Shown: piece after piece, positions 55,661 to 64,000 of the stretch
Position numbering within the stretch: the stretch's first letter is position 1
Layout: each line of letters begins with the position of its first letter
Assembly: GCF_000709345.1 (NCBI RefSeq)
Contig: NZ_KL448323.1
Span: 1,458,912-1,522,911 of the forward strand
DNA length: 64,000 bases
Source of the DNA: Polaromonas glacialis
GTDB lineage: Bacteria > Pseudomonadota > Gammaproteobacteria > Burkholderiales > Burkholderiaceae_C
Reading direction: 5' to 3'
Notes under the pieces: model-generated
What the model saw: only the letters and a program-made list of their open reading frames with translations
The model's database searches: none
What the model was told of the DNA's origin: nothing
Program-made: the position numbers and the translations under genes

Positions 55661-56668
55661 TCAGGCGCTGGCGGCGAATTTTTCGTAGTGAAAGCTCGCC
55701 GGCTGAATGCCTTGTTCACGGATGAAGTGGTTGACCGCCTCGACCATGGGCGGCGGGCCGCACAGGTAGATGTCCACATTGCCGTCGTGCAGGTGGGCGG
55801 GCTCGATGTGCTGCGTCACATAGCCTTTTTTCGGCTGGCGGCTCTCGGCGCTGGCCACGCAGGCGGCAAAGGTGAAGTTCGGGATGCGGGCCGCAAAGGC
55901 TTCGAGCTTGTCCATGTCCACCAGGTCGGCGTCGTGCGTCACGCCATAAATCAGGTGCAGCGGATGCGCGCTGCCCTGCTCGGCGATTTTCTCCAGCATG
56001 GCGGTGAAGGGCGCCAGGCCGGTGCCGCCGGCCAGCATCAGCACCGGCCGCTTGATGTCGCGCAGGTAAAAGCTGCCCAGCGGGCCGGCCAGCGTCATGC
56101 GCTCGCCAGGCTTGGCCAGGGCCGTCAGGTAGCTGCTCATCAGGCCGCCGGGCACATTGCGGATCAAAAAGGACACCTGGCCGTCCTTGATCAGCGAACT
56201 GAACGAATAGGCGCGGGTCTGGGCGCTGCCGGGCACCTGCAGGTTGACGTACTGGCCGGGCAGGAAAGCCAGCTTGTTCAGCGCGTCGCTCTGGACCGAC
56301 AGGGAAATCGTGCTGGGCGAGAGCTGGCGCACCTCGCTGATGGCCGCTTCGTAGCTGGCCTGCTGGGTGCGGCAGACGCTGGACGACGACGGCACGCGGA
56401 CGACGCAATTGCTTTGCGCACGCATCTGGCAGGTCAGCACGAAGCCTTCGGCGGCCTCTTCCTCGGTCAGCGCGTCGTCGATGTACTCGCCCATCGTGAA
56501 CTGGCCGGACTCGGCAAAGCACTTGCAGGTGCCGCAGGCGCCATCGCGGCAGTCCAGCGGCAGGTTCACGCCCTGGCGGTAGGCCGCATCGGCGACGGTT
56601 TCAAGGGGGGAAGCGTCTATGAAGCGGGTCACGCCGTCTTCAAACTGCAACGCGATATGGTGGCTCAT
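55661..56668 (-). CDS. benC: Benzoate 1,2-dioxygenase reductase
   Basis: 335-residue class IB reductase: N-terminal plant-type ferredoxin (cysteines in CRDGACGTCKCFAESG and VLTCQMRAQSNC), FAD domain with LPGQYVNLQVPGSAQTRAYS, and NAD domain VLMLAGGTGLAPFTAMLEKI with IYLCGPPPMVEAVN. It supplies electrons from NADH to BenAB. Domain order is opposite to VanB in this window. Start 18 bp after benB. Confidence 0.94.
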   Translation of the reverse strand: MSHHIALQFEDGVTRFIDASPLETVADAAYRQGVNLPLDCRDGACGTCKCFAESGQFTMGEYIDDALTEEEAAEGFVLTCQMRAQSNCVVRVPSSSSVCRTQQASYEAAISEVRQLSPSTISLSVQSDALNKLAFLPGQYVNLQVPGSAQTRAYSFSSLIKDGQVSFLIRNVPGGLMSSYLTALAKPGERMTLAGPLGSFYLRDIKRPVLMLAGGTGLAPFTAMLEKIAEQGSAHPLHLIYGVTHDADLVDMDKLEAFAARIPNFTFAACVASAESRQPKKGYVTQHIEPAHLHDGNVDIYLCGPPPMVEAVNHFIREQGIQPASFHYEKFAASA

Positions 56669-56686
56669 AGTGTTTTTCCTTTCCAC

Positions 56687-57175
56687 TCAGATGTGATAAA
56701 CGTCGATGACGTGGTGGATGTAGTCGTTTTTCAGCACGACGCGCTTGCGCTTGATCACCGGCTGCGCGCCTGACACATCAAGCGTGTAGTGCGAGGTGCC
56801 GAAGTAGCTGTCCGTCATGCTGTAGCGGTAGCTCAGCGTGTGCCAGTTGAAGCGCACCTGCACCTCGCTGCCGTCCTGCGACACGATCTCGACATTCGAG
56901 AGGTGATGGCCGGTGCGCGGCTCGGGCATGCTGGCGGCCGAACGCTCGGTCTTGATGCGGAACACCCGGTCTTCCAGGCCGCCCCGGTTGGCGTAGTAGA
57001 TCAGCGAAATTTCGGATTGCGGGTCGCGCGTCATCTCGCCGTCGTCGTCCCAGGCGGGCATCCAGAATTCGGCATCCGGCGCGTAGCAGGTCAGCCACTC
57101 GTCCCACTGCCGGTCGTCGAGCAGACGGGCTTCGCGGTAGAGGAAGGCTTGAACTTGGTCAATCGTCATGGTCAT
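56687..57175 (-). CDS. benB: Benzoate 1,2-dioxygenase beta subunit
   Basis: 162-residue small subunit of the Rieske dioxygenase, NTF2-like fold. Typical stretches are QAFLYREARLLDDRQWDEWL, CYAPDAEFWMPAWDDDGEMT, EISLIYYANRGGLEDRVFRI and MPEPRTGHHLSNVEIV. It forms the alpha3-beta3 complex with BenA. Confidence 0.95.
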   Translation of the reverse strand: MTMTIDQVQAFLYREARLLDDRQWDEWLTCYAPDAEFWMPAWDDDGEMTRDPQSEISLIYYANRGGLEDRVFRIKTERSAASMPEPRTGHHLSNVEIVSQDGSEVQVRFNWHTLSYRYSMTDSYFGTSHYTLDVSGAQPVIKRKRVVLKNDYIHHVIDVYHI

Positions 57176-57205
57176 GGCTTGTCTCTCAGTCTTTTTCAGG
57201 CGTGT

Positions 57206-58570
57206 TCAGGCTTTTTCGGAATCAACGACGCCAACGGCGCGCTGCATGGCTTCGAGCCAGTAGCGGTGCTGTTCGGTGTACAGGCCCTCGTCCTCGGTCT
57301 TGACGCCGCTGAGCGTGGGGTGCAAATCGATTTCCCGGGCGGCGGCATCGGCGCCTTCGACCCAGTGGGTCGCGCCGCGGCACATGTCGTTCCAGGGCAG
57401 GGCAATGCCGGCATAGCCTTGCTGGCAGGCGCGGAACTCTTCCAGGTCGTCGGGCGTGGCCATGCCGGTGGCGTTGAAGAAGTCTTCGTACTGGCGCACG
57501 CGGCGGGTGCGCGCCTCGGCCGATTCGCCCTTGGGCGCGATGCAGTAGATGGTGACTTCGGTCTTGTCCACCGAGATCGGGCGCAGCACGCGGATCTGCG
57601 AGCCGAACTGGTCCATCAGGTACACGTTGGGGTACAGGCACAGGTTGCGCGAGTGGTTGATCATCCAGTCGGCGCGGGCCTGGCCGAATTTTTCAACCAG
57701 TTCGCCCCGGATGGCATAGGCCGGACGGTCTTCCGGGTTGGCCCACTTGGTCCACAGCAGCATGTGGCCATGCTCGAAGGAATAAAAGCCGCCGCCCTGC
57801 TTGGCCCAGCTGCCCGCGTCCATCGCCTTGACGTTGTCGCCGGCTTCGCTTTGCTTGCGGTGGTTGGTGGTGGCCGCGTAATTCCAGTGCACCGAGCTGA
57901 CGTGGTAGCCGTCGGCGCCGTTTTCGGTCTGCAGTTTCCAGTTGCCGTCGTAGGTGTAGGTGGATGCGCCGCGCAGCACTTCCAGGCCCTCGGGCGACTG
58001 GTCCACGATCATGTCGATGATCTTGGTGGCTTCGCCCAGGAATTCGGACAGCGGCTTGACATCGTCGTTCAGGCTGCCGAACAGGAAACCCCGGTAGCTC
58101 TCAAAGCGCGCAATCTTCTTCAGGTCATGGCTGCCTTCCTTGTTGAAGGACTCGGGGTAGCCCGCGTCGTTGCCGTCCTTGACCTTGAGCAGCTTGCCGC
58201 TGTTGTTGAAGGTCCAGCCGTGGAAGGTGCAGGTGAAGTTGGCCTTGTTGCCCTTTTTGCGGCGGGCCAGCGTGGCGCCCCGGTGCGAACAGGCGTTGAT
58301 GAGGGCGTTGAGCTGGCCCTGCTTGTTGCGCGTGATCACGATGGGCTGGCGGCCGATATAGGTCGTGAAATAGTCGTTGTTGTCCGGAATCTGGCTTTCG
58401 TGGGCCAGGTAGATCCAGTTGGCTTCAAACAGGTGCTTGACCTCCAGCTCGAACAGCTCGGGATCGGTGAAGGCGGCGCGATTGAGCTGATAGATGTGCT
58501 GCTCTTTGTCTTCGACCAGCATGCCATCGAGTCGATTCTGGACGCTGGAAGTGTGCGTAGGGATGCTCAT
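57206..58570 (-). CDS. benA: Benzoate 1,2-dioxygenase alpha subunit
   Basis: 454-residue Rieske oxygenase that converts benzoate to the cis-1,2-diol. Rieske ligands in [16 protein letters not shown] and [10 protein letters not shown] (about 95-120), mononuclear iron ligands in [16 protein letters not shown] (about 215-230). C-terminal [20 protein letters not shown] is BenA/XylX-like. The ATG at 58570 begins [20 protein letters not shown]. First gene of the operon benABCD-K-E-pcaIJF; divergent from a LysR regulator. Confidence 0.95.
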   Translation of the reverse strand: MSIPTHTSSVQNRLDGMLVEDKEQHIYQLNRAAFTDPELFELEVKHLFEANWIYLAHESQIPDNNDYFTTYIGRQPIVITRNKQGQLNALINACSHRGATLARRKKGNKANFTCTFHGWTFNNSGKLLKVKDGNDAGYPESFNKEGSHDLKKIARFESYRGFLFGSLNDDVKPLSEFLGEATKIIDMIVDQSPEGLEVLRGASTYTYDGNWKLQTENGADGYHVSSVHWNYAATTNHRKQSEAGDNVKAMDAGSWAKQGGGFYSFEHGHMLLWTKWANPEDRPAYAIRGELVEKFGQARADWMINHSRNLCLYPNVYLMDQFGSQIRVLRPISVDKTEVTIYCIAPKGESAEARTRRVRQYEDFFNATGMATPDDLEEFRACQQGYAGIALPWNDMCRGATHWVEGADAAAREIDLHPTLSGVKTEDEGLYTEQHRYWLEAMQRAVGVVDSEKA

Positions 58571-58996
58571 AAAAATAGTCTCCGTTCTTGTCTCGTTTGC
58601 ATGGAACCCCTGCAACGATGCATTGATTGGTGCATTGCCACAGGAAAAATTTATGCGTTTTCGGCATGCAAGGCGATGGGGTCTGGAAACAATGCCGCAA
58701 GGCAATCAAGCCCTGGCTTCCGACCCACCCTCGCATTGCCCACACAGACGCACTGGATGCGGCGACTCGCCGCCGCATGGATCAATTTTCTTGTTGCTTG
58801 TCTCTCTTTCCTTGCGGGAAAGAACCTTTGGCGATTGCTTCAACCCAGGGGTGGCGGGTTGGCAGTGCCCTGAAGGCAACCGGTCAGGCGGCACTTCAGC
58901 AAGGTCTGTTTTTTTTGTTCCTGGGTCGATTCTGGAATAAAGTGGCGCGGATATCCAAGACCGTTTTGGACCTACTTCATACCTAAAAGGCATGCA
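58571..58996. promoter_or_regulatory. benA / LysR divergent regulatory region
   Basis: 426 bp without a gene. Candidate LysR (BenM/CatM-type) sites near the regulator are ATAC-N7-GCAT at 58979-58993 (close to the ATAC-N7-GTAT consensus) and an inverted repeat TCCAA-N7-TTGGA at 58954-58970. On the benA side the direct repeat TGCATTG occurs at about 58618 and 58631. Promoter elements for benA should lie in 58571-58700. Confidence 0.5.
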
Positions 58997-59938
58997 ATGG
59001 ATTTTCGGCACTTCAAGTATTTCGTGGCCGTGGCCGAAGAACGCAGCTTCACCCGGGCAGCCGAGCGGCTGCACATCTCGCAGCCGCCGCTGAGCCGGCA
59101 GATCCAGCAGCTTGAAGACGAGATCGGCATGAAGCTGCTGGAACGCGATGCCCGGCCGCTGCGGCTGACCGAAGCGGGACGCTTTTTTTATGCCCGCGCC
59201 GTGCGCCTGCTGGAGCAGGTCAACGAGACCGTCACCATGACGCGGCGCATTGCCCAGGTGGAGCGGCGGCTGGTGATCGGCTTTGTGCCCTCGACCATGT
59301 ACGGCGCGCTGCCGCGCATTGCCCGGCTGTTTCGCGCCGTCAAGCCGCAGACCGAGCTGGTGCTGGTGGAAAAACTCTCGGTGGAACAAAACGAGGCGCT
59401 CAACGCCGGGCGCATCGACGTGGGCTTTGGCCGGCTGCGGCTGGACGATCCGCGCGTCAAGCGCGAGGTGCTGCGCGAAGAGCCGCTGGTGCTCGCCATT
59501 CCGGCCGAGCATCCGCTGGCCGGCGCCGCCACGCCCTTGAGCCTGCTGGCGGCCGTGCCATACACGCTGCTGATTTACCCGCGCTCGCCCCGGCCGAGCT
59601 ACGCCGACCAGGTGCTGTCGCTGTTTCGTGACAAGGGCGTCGAGCCGATGACAGTCCACGAGGTGCAGGAAATGCAGACTGCGCTGGGCCTGGTCGCGTC
59701 AGGCATGGGCGTGTGCGTGGTGCCTGCCAGCGCGCAGCGGCTGCGGCGCGACGAGGTGGTGTACCGCCCGCTGCTCGAATCCAGCGCGGTCTCGCCCATC
59801 ATCATGTGTACGCGGCTGAACGACCAGTCGGAGGACATCGTGCTGCTGCGCTCGCTGATCGACGAGGTGTACCGCGCGCAGGCGGCTGAAAAACTGCTGG
59901 CCGATAGCCCGCCGCCGCCTGCCGGCGCCGAGGCTTGA
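58997..59938 (+). CDS. benM: LysR-family regulator (BenM/CatR-like)
   Basis: 313-residue LysR protein. Helix-turn-helix MDFRHFKYFVAVAEERSFTR and ERLHISQPPLSRQIQQLEDE, then an effector domain from about 90 (LVIGFVPSTMYGALPRIARL). The proteins of the CatM/BenM group respond to cis,cis-muconate and benzoate. It is divergent from benA and about 2 kb from catA, so it probably regulates both blocks. The exact name is inferred from context. Confidence 0.82.
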   Translation: MDFRHFKYFVAVAEERSFTRAAERLHISQPPLSRQIQQLEDEIGMKLLERDARPLRLTEAGRFFYARAVRLLEQVNETVTMTRRIAQVERRLVIGFVPSTMYGALPRIARLFRAVKPQTELVLVEKLSVEQNEALNAGRIDVGFGRLRLDDPRVKREVLREEPLVLAIPAEHPLAGAATPLSLLAAVPYTLLIYPRSPRPSYADQVLSLFRDKGVEPMTVHEVQEMQTALGLVASGMGVCVVPASAQRLRRDEVVYRPLLESSAVSPIIMCTRLNDQSEDIVLLRSLIDEVYRAQAAEKLLADSPPPPAGAEA

Positions 59939-60098
59939 CCAGTGCCCTGTCAGGCACATAGTGTCGGGAGATCGCGTCGCCAGCGGCGTGCAGCGCAAGG
60001 CGCAGACCGCAGCCAGGGCTGAAGCCTTGGCAAGGGCTGCAACGCGGCGATGCGCGGCGATGGCCAGCGAGAACCGGCAGTTTGCGCCTGACGCGACA

Positions 60099-60557
60099 CT
60101 AGCGCAGGGACAAGCCGCGCCTGAGCACCACCGGCTTGCCGCCCATGGTCCGGCTGAACATCCAGTGCGCCAGGGCCGAATCGAGCTGGTCCGCGTGCTG
60201 GGGGAACCACTGGGCCAGCTGCGCCACCAGATCGCGGCAGATCGCCACATCACCTTGCGCCAGCAGGCCCTGCACTTCCTCGACCGACTGCATCACCGCC
60301 GCATGCTCGTCCATGTGGCATCCCCGGGGCGGGAATTCGGTGGTCAGCATCCATTCGTTTTCCATCTCGAAGTGCTGCCGCAGGTGCATGGCAAACTCCG
60401 CCAGCAAGGCCGGCAGCGCGTCATCTTCTGCGCGCTGCATCAGGCCGATCAGGTCAACGAATTCCTGATGCACCTCGTCAATCGGCGTGTAGCCCAGCAG
60501 GAACTGGTCGTTCCATTGCAGGGAAATGGAAGCATCGAGGGGTTCGGTAGTCGCCAT
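60099..60557 (-). CDS. Hemerythrin-like domain protein
   Basis: 152-residue single-domain bacteriohemerythrin. Di-iron ligand pattern: His in YTPIDEVHQEFVDLI, H/E in MHLRQHFEMENEWM, H..H in GCHMDEHAAVM, and H..D in WFPQHADQLDSAL. Start chosen at 60557 (MATTEPLDASISLQWNDQFL). Such proteins bind O2 or NO and may buffer oxygen. It lies between the ben regulator and catA, an oxygenase-rich neighbourhood, but no direct link is visible. Confidence 0.85.
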   Translation of the reverse strand: MATTEPLDASISLQWNDQFLLGYTPIDEVHQEFVDLIGLMQRAEDDALPALLAEFAMHLRQHFEMENEWMLTTEFPPRGCHMDEHAAVMQSVEEVQGLLAQGDVAICRDLVAQLAQWFPQHADQLDSALAHWMFSRTMGGKPVVLRRGLSLR

Positions 60558-60654
60558 GGTCAACACCTTCAAAACGGGGGGAAACACACACAGGCAGATG
60601 GGCGGGCCAACGCTGCGAAGACTAAAAGCGCATTCGTTTTTAGCAGCAAACGAC

Positions 60655-60723
60655 CTTTAAGCATCAAATAGGCCTTTAGCGCACAGTTGGTATGCGCAAG
60701 CAGCTATTAATTCAGTAGCAAAA
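60655..60723 (-). repeat. Dispersed 65-bp repeat, copy 8
   Basis: TTTAAGCATCAAATAGGCCT, TTAGCGCACAGTTGGTATGC, GCAAGCAGCTATTAATTCAG, TAGCAAAA. Nearly the reverse complement of copy 7. It lies in the 344-bp gene-free stretch 60558-60901, which otherwise holds only the catA terminator-like hairpin. Confidence 0.85.
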
Positions 60724-60823
60724 GCTGCCTGGCGCTTGAACGCCGAGAGTACACGTCAACGTGATTTCGCGCCAACACCCTGAAATTGCCACGCCGAAAC
60801 GCATCTGCAACACACTCAGGTCA

Positions 60824-60858
60824 AACGCCGGCCAGGGAAAGCTCCTCTGGCCGGCGTT
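60824..60858 (-). terminator. Terminator-like hairpin downstream of catA
   Basis: Perfect 12-bp stem AACGCCGGCCAG (60824-60835) and CTGGCCGGCGTT (60847-60858), 11-base loop, 44 bp after the catA stop. The following T-run on the minus strand is short (TTT), so it may be a stabilising hairpin or a moderate terminator. Confidence 0.6.
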
Positions 60859-60901
60859 GGCATAGCTGCTTAACGAACCGAGGTTCGTGGGGCGCTCAAA
60901 C

Positions 60902-61822
60902 TCAGGCGTTGGCGGTCACGCGCGCCATGCGGGCGGCGGGCGACGTTTCGTCTTCGTTCAGGGCCTTTTGCATCACGAAGTTGAAGCGCGAACGGGTGAA
61001 CGGCGCCGTGATGCCCAGCGACTCGTAGCCAGCCGGAGCGACATCATTTTCCAGTTCAATGATCAGCCCATCGCGGGTGGCGAAGGCAAAGTCGTCGTCG
61101 ATGTAGGTGTCGCCCGGAATGTTGACCTGGGTGGTCAGCGTGCGCAGGCCGGGCGCGACCACCAGGAAGTGGATGTGCGCAGGACGCTTGCCGTGCCGGC
61201 CCAGCGCTTCAAACAGCTCGGCGGTGGGGCTGTTCGGCGGAATGCCGTAGCCTGGTGGCAGGAAGGAGCGGAAACGGTAATTGCCTTGCGCATCGGTCTC
61301 GATACGGCGGCGCAACTCGTAGGGCTTCATGCCGGGGAAGAAGTGCGAGTAGCCGCCCACTTCGTTGGCATGCCACACGTCCATCATGGCGTTGGCCACA
61401 GGCTGGCCGTCAGTGTCCAGCACCTGGCCTTCCATCACGAAAATCTCACCCTTGGGCTCGCCCTCGTCCAGGCGGGTTTCCACCTGGGTTGTGGGGGCGC
61501 CGGCGACGAACAGCGGGCCTTCGATGGCGCGCGGCGTGCCGGCGGCGCGGCCGGCTTTTTCATCGGCTTCGTCCAGCCGGATGTCGATCAGCCGGTCAAA
61601 ACCCAGGCCGGCGGTGATCAGGCCGAACTGGCCGGTCTGGCCCAGGCGGGTCAGCCAGTCCACGGCCTTCCAGAATTCGTCGGGCGTGACGTCCATCTCG
61701 TCAATGGTCTTGAACAGATCGGTGACGATGCGCTGGGTCAGGGCGCGGACGCGCGGATTGCCTTGCGCAATCTGCTTGGTGTTGACCAGTTCCAGCAATT
61801 GGGCTTGGTTGAGTTCATTCAT
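60902..61822 (-). CDS. catA: Catechol 1,2-dioxygenase
   Basis: 306-residue intradiol dioxygenase that converts catechol to cis,cis-muconate. Fe(III) ligands are visible: Tyr in EVGGYSHFFPGM, Tyr in LPPGYGIPPNS, and two His in KRPAHIHFLVVAPG. N-terminal helical dimerisation/linker region precedes the intradiol core ETDAQGNYRFRSFLPPGYGI. Start at 61822 (MNELNQAQLLELVNTKQIAQ). Last gene of the cat operon. Confidence 0.95.
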   Translation of the reverse strand: MNELNQAQLLELVNTKQIAQGNPRVRALTQRIVTDLFKTIDEMDVTPDEFWKAVDWLTRLGQTGQFGLITAGLGFDRLIDIRLDEADEKAGRAAGTPRAIEGPLFVAGAPTTQVETRLDEGEPKGEIFVMEGQVLDTDGQPVANAMMDVWHANEVGGYSHFFPGMKPYELRRRIETDAQGNYRFRSFLPPGYGIPPNSPTAELFEALGRHGKRPAHIHFLVVAPGLRTLTTQVNIPGDTYIDDDFAFATRDGLIIELENDVAPAGYESLGITAPFTRSRFNFVMQKALNEDETSPAARMARVTANA

Positions 61823-61895
61823 GGTGGTATCTCCTGGGGGTGGTTTTATGGTGGGAACGGGGGGGAAAAGGAAAAGGTTGTTGTGCGCAATGCAC

Positions 61896-62879
61896 TCAGT
61901 CCAGCTTGATGCCGCGCTCGGCAATCAGCTTGCTCCAGCGGGCTGATTCGCGCGTCAGGTGCGCGGCCAGCTCGTCGGGCGTCGAACCAACGGGTTCGGC
62001 GCCAATCGTCTCAAAGCGGGCGCGCACATCGGGCTGCTTCATGGCATCGAGCAAGGCGGCGTTGAGCCTGGCGATCACCGGCTTGGGCGTTCCGGCCGGC
62101 ATGAACACGGCAAACCAGGGCGACACTTCGTAGCCGGGCACACCGGCTTCGGCCAGCGTGGGCACATTGGGCAAGGCGCTGGAGCGCCTGGCGGTGGTCA
62201 CGCCCAGCGCGCGCAGCTTGCCCGACTCGATGTGGGGCCGGGCCGAGGTGATGCTGTCAAACATGTAGTTGACCTGGCCGCCGAGCAGGTCCGCCACGGC
62301 CGGGCCGCTGCCCTTGTAGGGGACGTGCAGCATGTCGATTTTTGCCAGGGAGGTGAACACTTCCCCCGCCAGATGGATCGAGGTGCCGTTACCGGCCGAG
62401 GCGTAGGTCAGTTTGCCGGGCTCCTTTTTGGCGACGGCCACCAGATCGGCCACGGTCTTGACGCCGGGCTGGGTCGAATTGGTCACCAGCACGTTGGGCA
62501 CCACGGCCAGCAGGCTCACCGGGGCAAAGTCCTTGACCGGATCGTAGTTGAGCTTGCCGTACAGCGGCTTGTTGGTCGCCATGCCGATGGAGGTGATCAT
62601 CAATGTGTAGCCGTCAGCGGGCGCCTTGGCGACAAAATCGGCACCGATGTTGCCGCCCGCGCCGGGCTTGTTCTCGATGACGAAGGGCTGGCCCAGTGTC
62701 TTGCCGGCTTTCTCGCCGAGCGTGCGGGCAATCGCGTCCATGGCGCCGCCTGGGGGGAAGGGAACGATCCAGCGGATTGGTTTGCTGGGCCAGTCGACGC
62801 CGGCAGCCTGCGCGTGGGCAGCAGGCGCGGCGGCCAGGGCGAGGCCTGCGGCCAGCAGGGTGAGCAGTTGAGTTTTCAA
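61896..62879 (-). CDS. Tripartite tricarboxylate transporter (Bug/TctC) family binding protein
   Basis: 327-residue periplasmic binding protein. Signal peptide residues 1-24 (LTLLAAGLALAAAPAAHA, cleavage before QAAGVDWPSK). Family motif PIRWIVPFPPGGAMDAIART, ENKPGAGGNIGADFVAKAPA, YASAGNGTSIHLAGEVFTSL. No TctA/TctB membrane partner is nearby, typical of the expanded Bug family of Burkholderiales. Its place between catC and catA suggests binding of an aromatic acid or muconate-like ligand. Confidence 0.88.
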   Translation of the reverse strand: MKTQLLTLLAAGLALAAAPAAHAQAAGVDWPSKPIRWIVPFPPGGAMDAIARTLGEKAGKTLGQPFVIENKPGAGGNIGADFVAKAPADGYTLMITSIGMATNKPLYGKLNYDPVKDFAPVSLLAVVPNVLVTNSTQPGVKTVADLVAVAKKEPGKLTYASAGNGTSIHLAGEVFTSLAKIDMLHVPYKGSGPAVADLLGGQVNYMFDSITSARPHIESGKLRALGVTTARRSSALPNVPTLAEAGVPGYEVSPWFAVFMPAGTPKPVIARLNAALLDAMKQPDVRARFETIGAEPVGSTPDELAAHLTRESARWSKLIAERGIKLD

Positions 62880-62920
62880 GGCCTTGTCTCCGTGGATTTT
62901 TTTGTAATGCGGTGTAAAGC

Positions 62921-63199
62921 TCAGGCAATGGCCGAGAGGTGGGCGGCCAACGGCGTCACGTCGATCTTCATGAACGGGAACAGCGGCAGGCCTTGCAGCA
63001 GCTGGTGCAGCTCGTCGTTGGACGACACGTCGAAAATGCTGTAGTTGGCGTATTCACCCACCACGCGCCAGATGCTCTTCCAGCGGCCGTCGCGCTGCAG
63101 GTCCTGTGAATAGGCTTTTTCTCTAGCCTTGATCTCGTTGGCCTCGTCAAGAGGCAGATCACGCGGGATGTTCACATCCATACGAACTAAAAACAGCAT
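62921..63199 (-). CDS. catC: Muconolactone D-isomerase
   Basis: 92-residue decameric isomerase that converts muconolactone to 3-oxoadipate enol-lactone. Full-length family match: MLFLVRMDVNIPRDLPLDEA, WRVVGEYANYSIFDVSSNDE, LHQLLQGLPLFPFMKIDVTP. Gap of 11 bp after catB; followed by the TctC-like gene. Confidence 0.95.
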   Translation of the reverse strand: MLFLVRMDVNIPRDLPLDEANEIKAREKAYSQDLQRDGRWKSIWRVVGEYANYSIFDVSSNDELHQLLQGLPLFPFMKIDVTPLAAHLSAIA

Positions 63200-63210
63200 G
63201 GGGTAGCTCC

Positions 63211-64000
63211 TTAAAAAGTGGCGGCACGTTGGCCGAGGTCGATATGGACTGATGTCAGTCCGGTGCGGGCGCGGTCAAAACGGTTGAGCTGGGCCATGTC
63301 CACCTCGACGCCAAAGCCGGGGCCGTCAGGCAGCTGCAGTTCGTAGTCGCAGATCGCCATGCGTTCGGTGACGAGGTCGTCCACCAGCAGCTGCGGGCCA
63401 AACAGCTCGCAGCCGTGGTGCTGCGTTCCCAGCGTGGAAAACAGGTGCGCGGCGGCCGCGCTGCCGATGGAGGTTTCCAGCATGGTGCCGCCGTACCACC
63501 CGATGTCGGCCGCGTCGGCCACGGCCGCCACCTGGCGCGTGCGCAGCAGGCCGCCATGCTTGGCCACCTTGAGCGAAAACACGTGGCAGGCCTGGGCGCG
63601 CGCCAGCAGCATCGCGTCCTGCGGGGTGCAGACGGTCTCGTCGGCCATGATGCTGGCGCGGTCGCCCAGTGTGGCCGTGAGGATTTTGAGCGCCTCGACG
63701 TTCCACCTGGCCACGGGTTGCTCGATCAGGGTCACCCCGGCATCGATCAGTTGCGGCAGGTAGCGGCGCGCGGTGCTGCCGTCCCAGGCCTGGTTGACAT
63801 CGACCGTCAGCGTGGCCCGGCCTTCGAGGCCGCGCGCTATTTGCGACACATGGGCCACGTCTTGCGCCGGGCTTCGGGCGCCGATCTTCATCTTGAAGAT
63901 GCGGTGGCGCTTTTGCTCCAGGCGCAGCTGGGCTTCTTCGAGGTCGCGGGCCACGTCGCCGCTGGCCAGCGTCCAGGCCAGGGGCAGGCTCTGGTGGCGC
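63211..64000 (-). CDS. catB: Muconate cycloisomerase, C-terminal part (5' end outside window)
   Basis: About 263 residues of an enolase-superfamily enzyme that lactonises cis,cis-muconate. Catalytic lysines in FKMKIGARSP, metal ligands in LTVDVNQAWDG, LIEQPVARWN and MADETVCTPQDA, and the Lys in VFSLKVAKHGGLL are visible. GTMLETSIGSAAAAHLFSTL is a MLE hallmark. The N-terminal capping domain lies beyond position 64000. First visible gene of catB-catC-tctC-catA. Confidence 0.94.
   Translation of the reverse strand, partial: RHQSLPLAWTLASGDVARDLEEAQLRLEQKRHRIFKMKIGARSPAQDVAHVSQIARGLEGRATLTVDVNQAWDGSTARRYLPQLIDAGVTLIEQPVARWNVEALKILTATLGDRASIMADETVCTPQDAMLLARAQACHVFSLKVAKHGGLLRTRQVAAVADAADIGWYGGTMLETSIGSAAAAHLFSTLGTQHHGCELFGPQLLVDDLVTERMAICDYELQLPDGPGFGVEVDMAQLNRFDRARTGLTSVHIDLGQRAATF

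Noticed and set aside
56789..58873. Plus-strand open frame of 694 codons opposite benB and benA
   Set aside because: Antisense shadow; it runs through two genes and their spacer without protein-like features.

Overview
The window is high-GC DNA that looks like a betaproteobacterium of the Comamonadaceae (Polaromonas-like). This is inferred from gene content, the pmd-type order of the protocatechuate 4,5-cleavage genes and two abundant short repeat families. No rRNA or tRNA gene and no CRISPR array was seen.

Region 1 (1-22000) is mostly housekeeping. It holds the 5' part of smc (minus), a frameshifted restriction-modification remnant, a brnTA toxin-antitoxin locus with a broken toxin, a lysine/diaminopimelate block (dapC, dapD, a pilU-like ATPase, dapE, prmB), an ABC-F ATPase (yheS-like), prpE, an SbmA/YddA-type ABC transporter, an isochorismatase-like hydrolase, an AidB-like acyl-CoA dehydrogenase, a TetR regulator divergent from an HpaB/AbfD-family flavoprotein, and thiD. 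A small gene graveyard follows at 21.9-22.5 kb: the end of an IS3-type transposase joined to the tail of acetoacetyl-CoA synthetase and a decayed thiolase.

Region 2 (22.5-64 kb) is an almost continuous aromatic-acid catabolic supercluster. It contains: (a) vanillate: vanAB with a complete Liv-type ABC transporter and a GntR/FCD regulator; (b) 4-hydroxybenzoate: pobA and a divergent IclR regulator; (c) quinate/shikimate to protocatechuate: a TRAP transporter, aroQ, an AroE-like dehydrogenase, a fused QuiC-type dehydroshikimate dehydratase, and separate genes matching each half of that fusion; (d) protocatechuate 4,5-cleavage: a LysR regulator, a ModA-like protein and ligJ-ligK-ligI-ligA-ligB-ligC (order pmdEFDABC); (e) benzoate: benABCD, benK, benE and a divergent LysR regulator; (f) catechol ortho-cleavage: catB-catC-tctC-like-catA, finished by pcaI-pcaJ-pcaF in the ben operon.

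Modules a, b and c all make protocatechuate, which module d opens by meta-cleavage to pyruvate and oxaloacetate. Module e makes catechol, which module f opens by ortho-cleavage to 3-oxoadipate, succinyl-CoA and acetyl-CoA. Enol-lactone hydrolase (catD/pcaD), protocatechuate 3,4-dioxygenase (pcaGH) and a quinoprotein quinate dehydrogenase are not in the window.

The most unusual sequence-level signal is a dispersed repeat of about 65 bp with eight clear copies. Three of them lie in frame inside the coding regions of dapE, the ABC-F gene and ligB.
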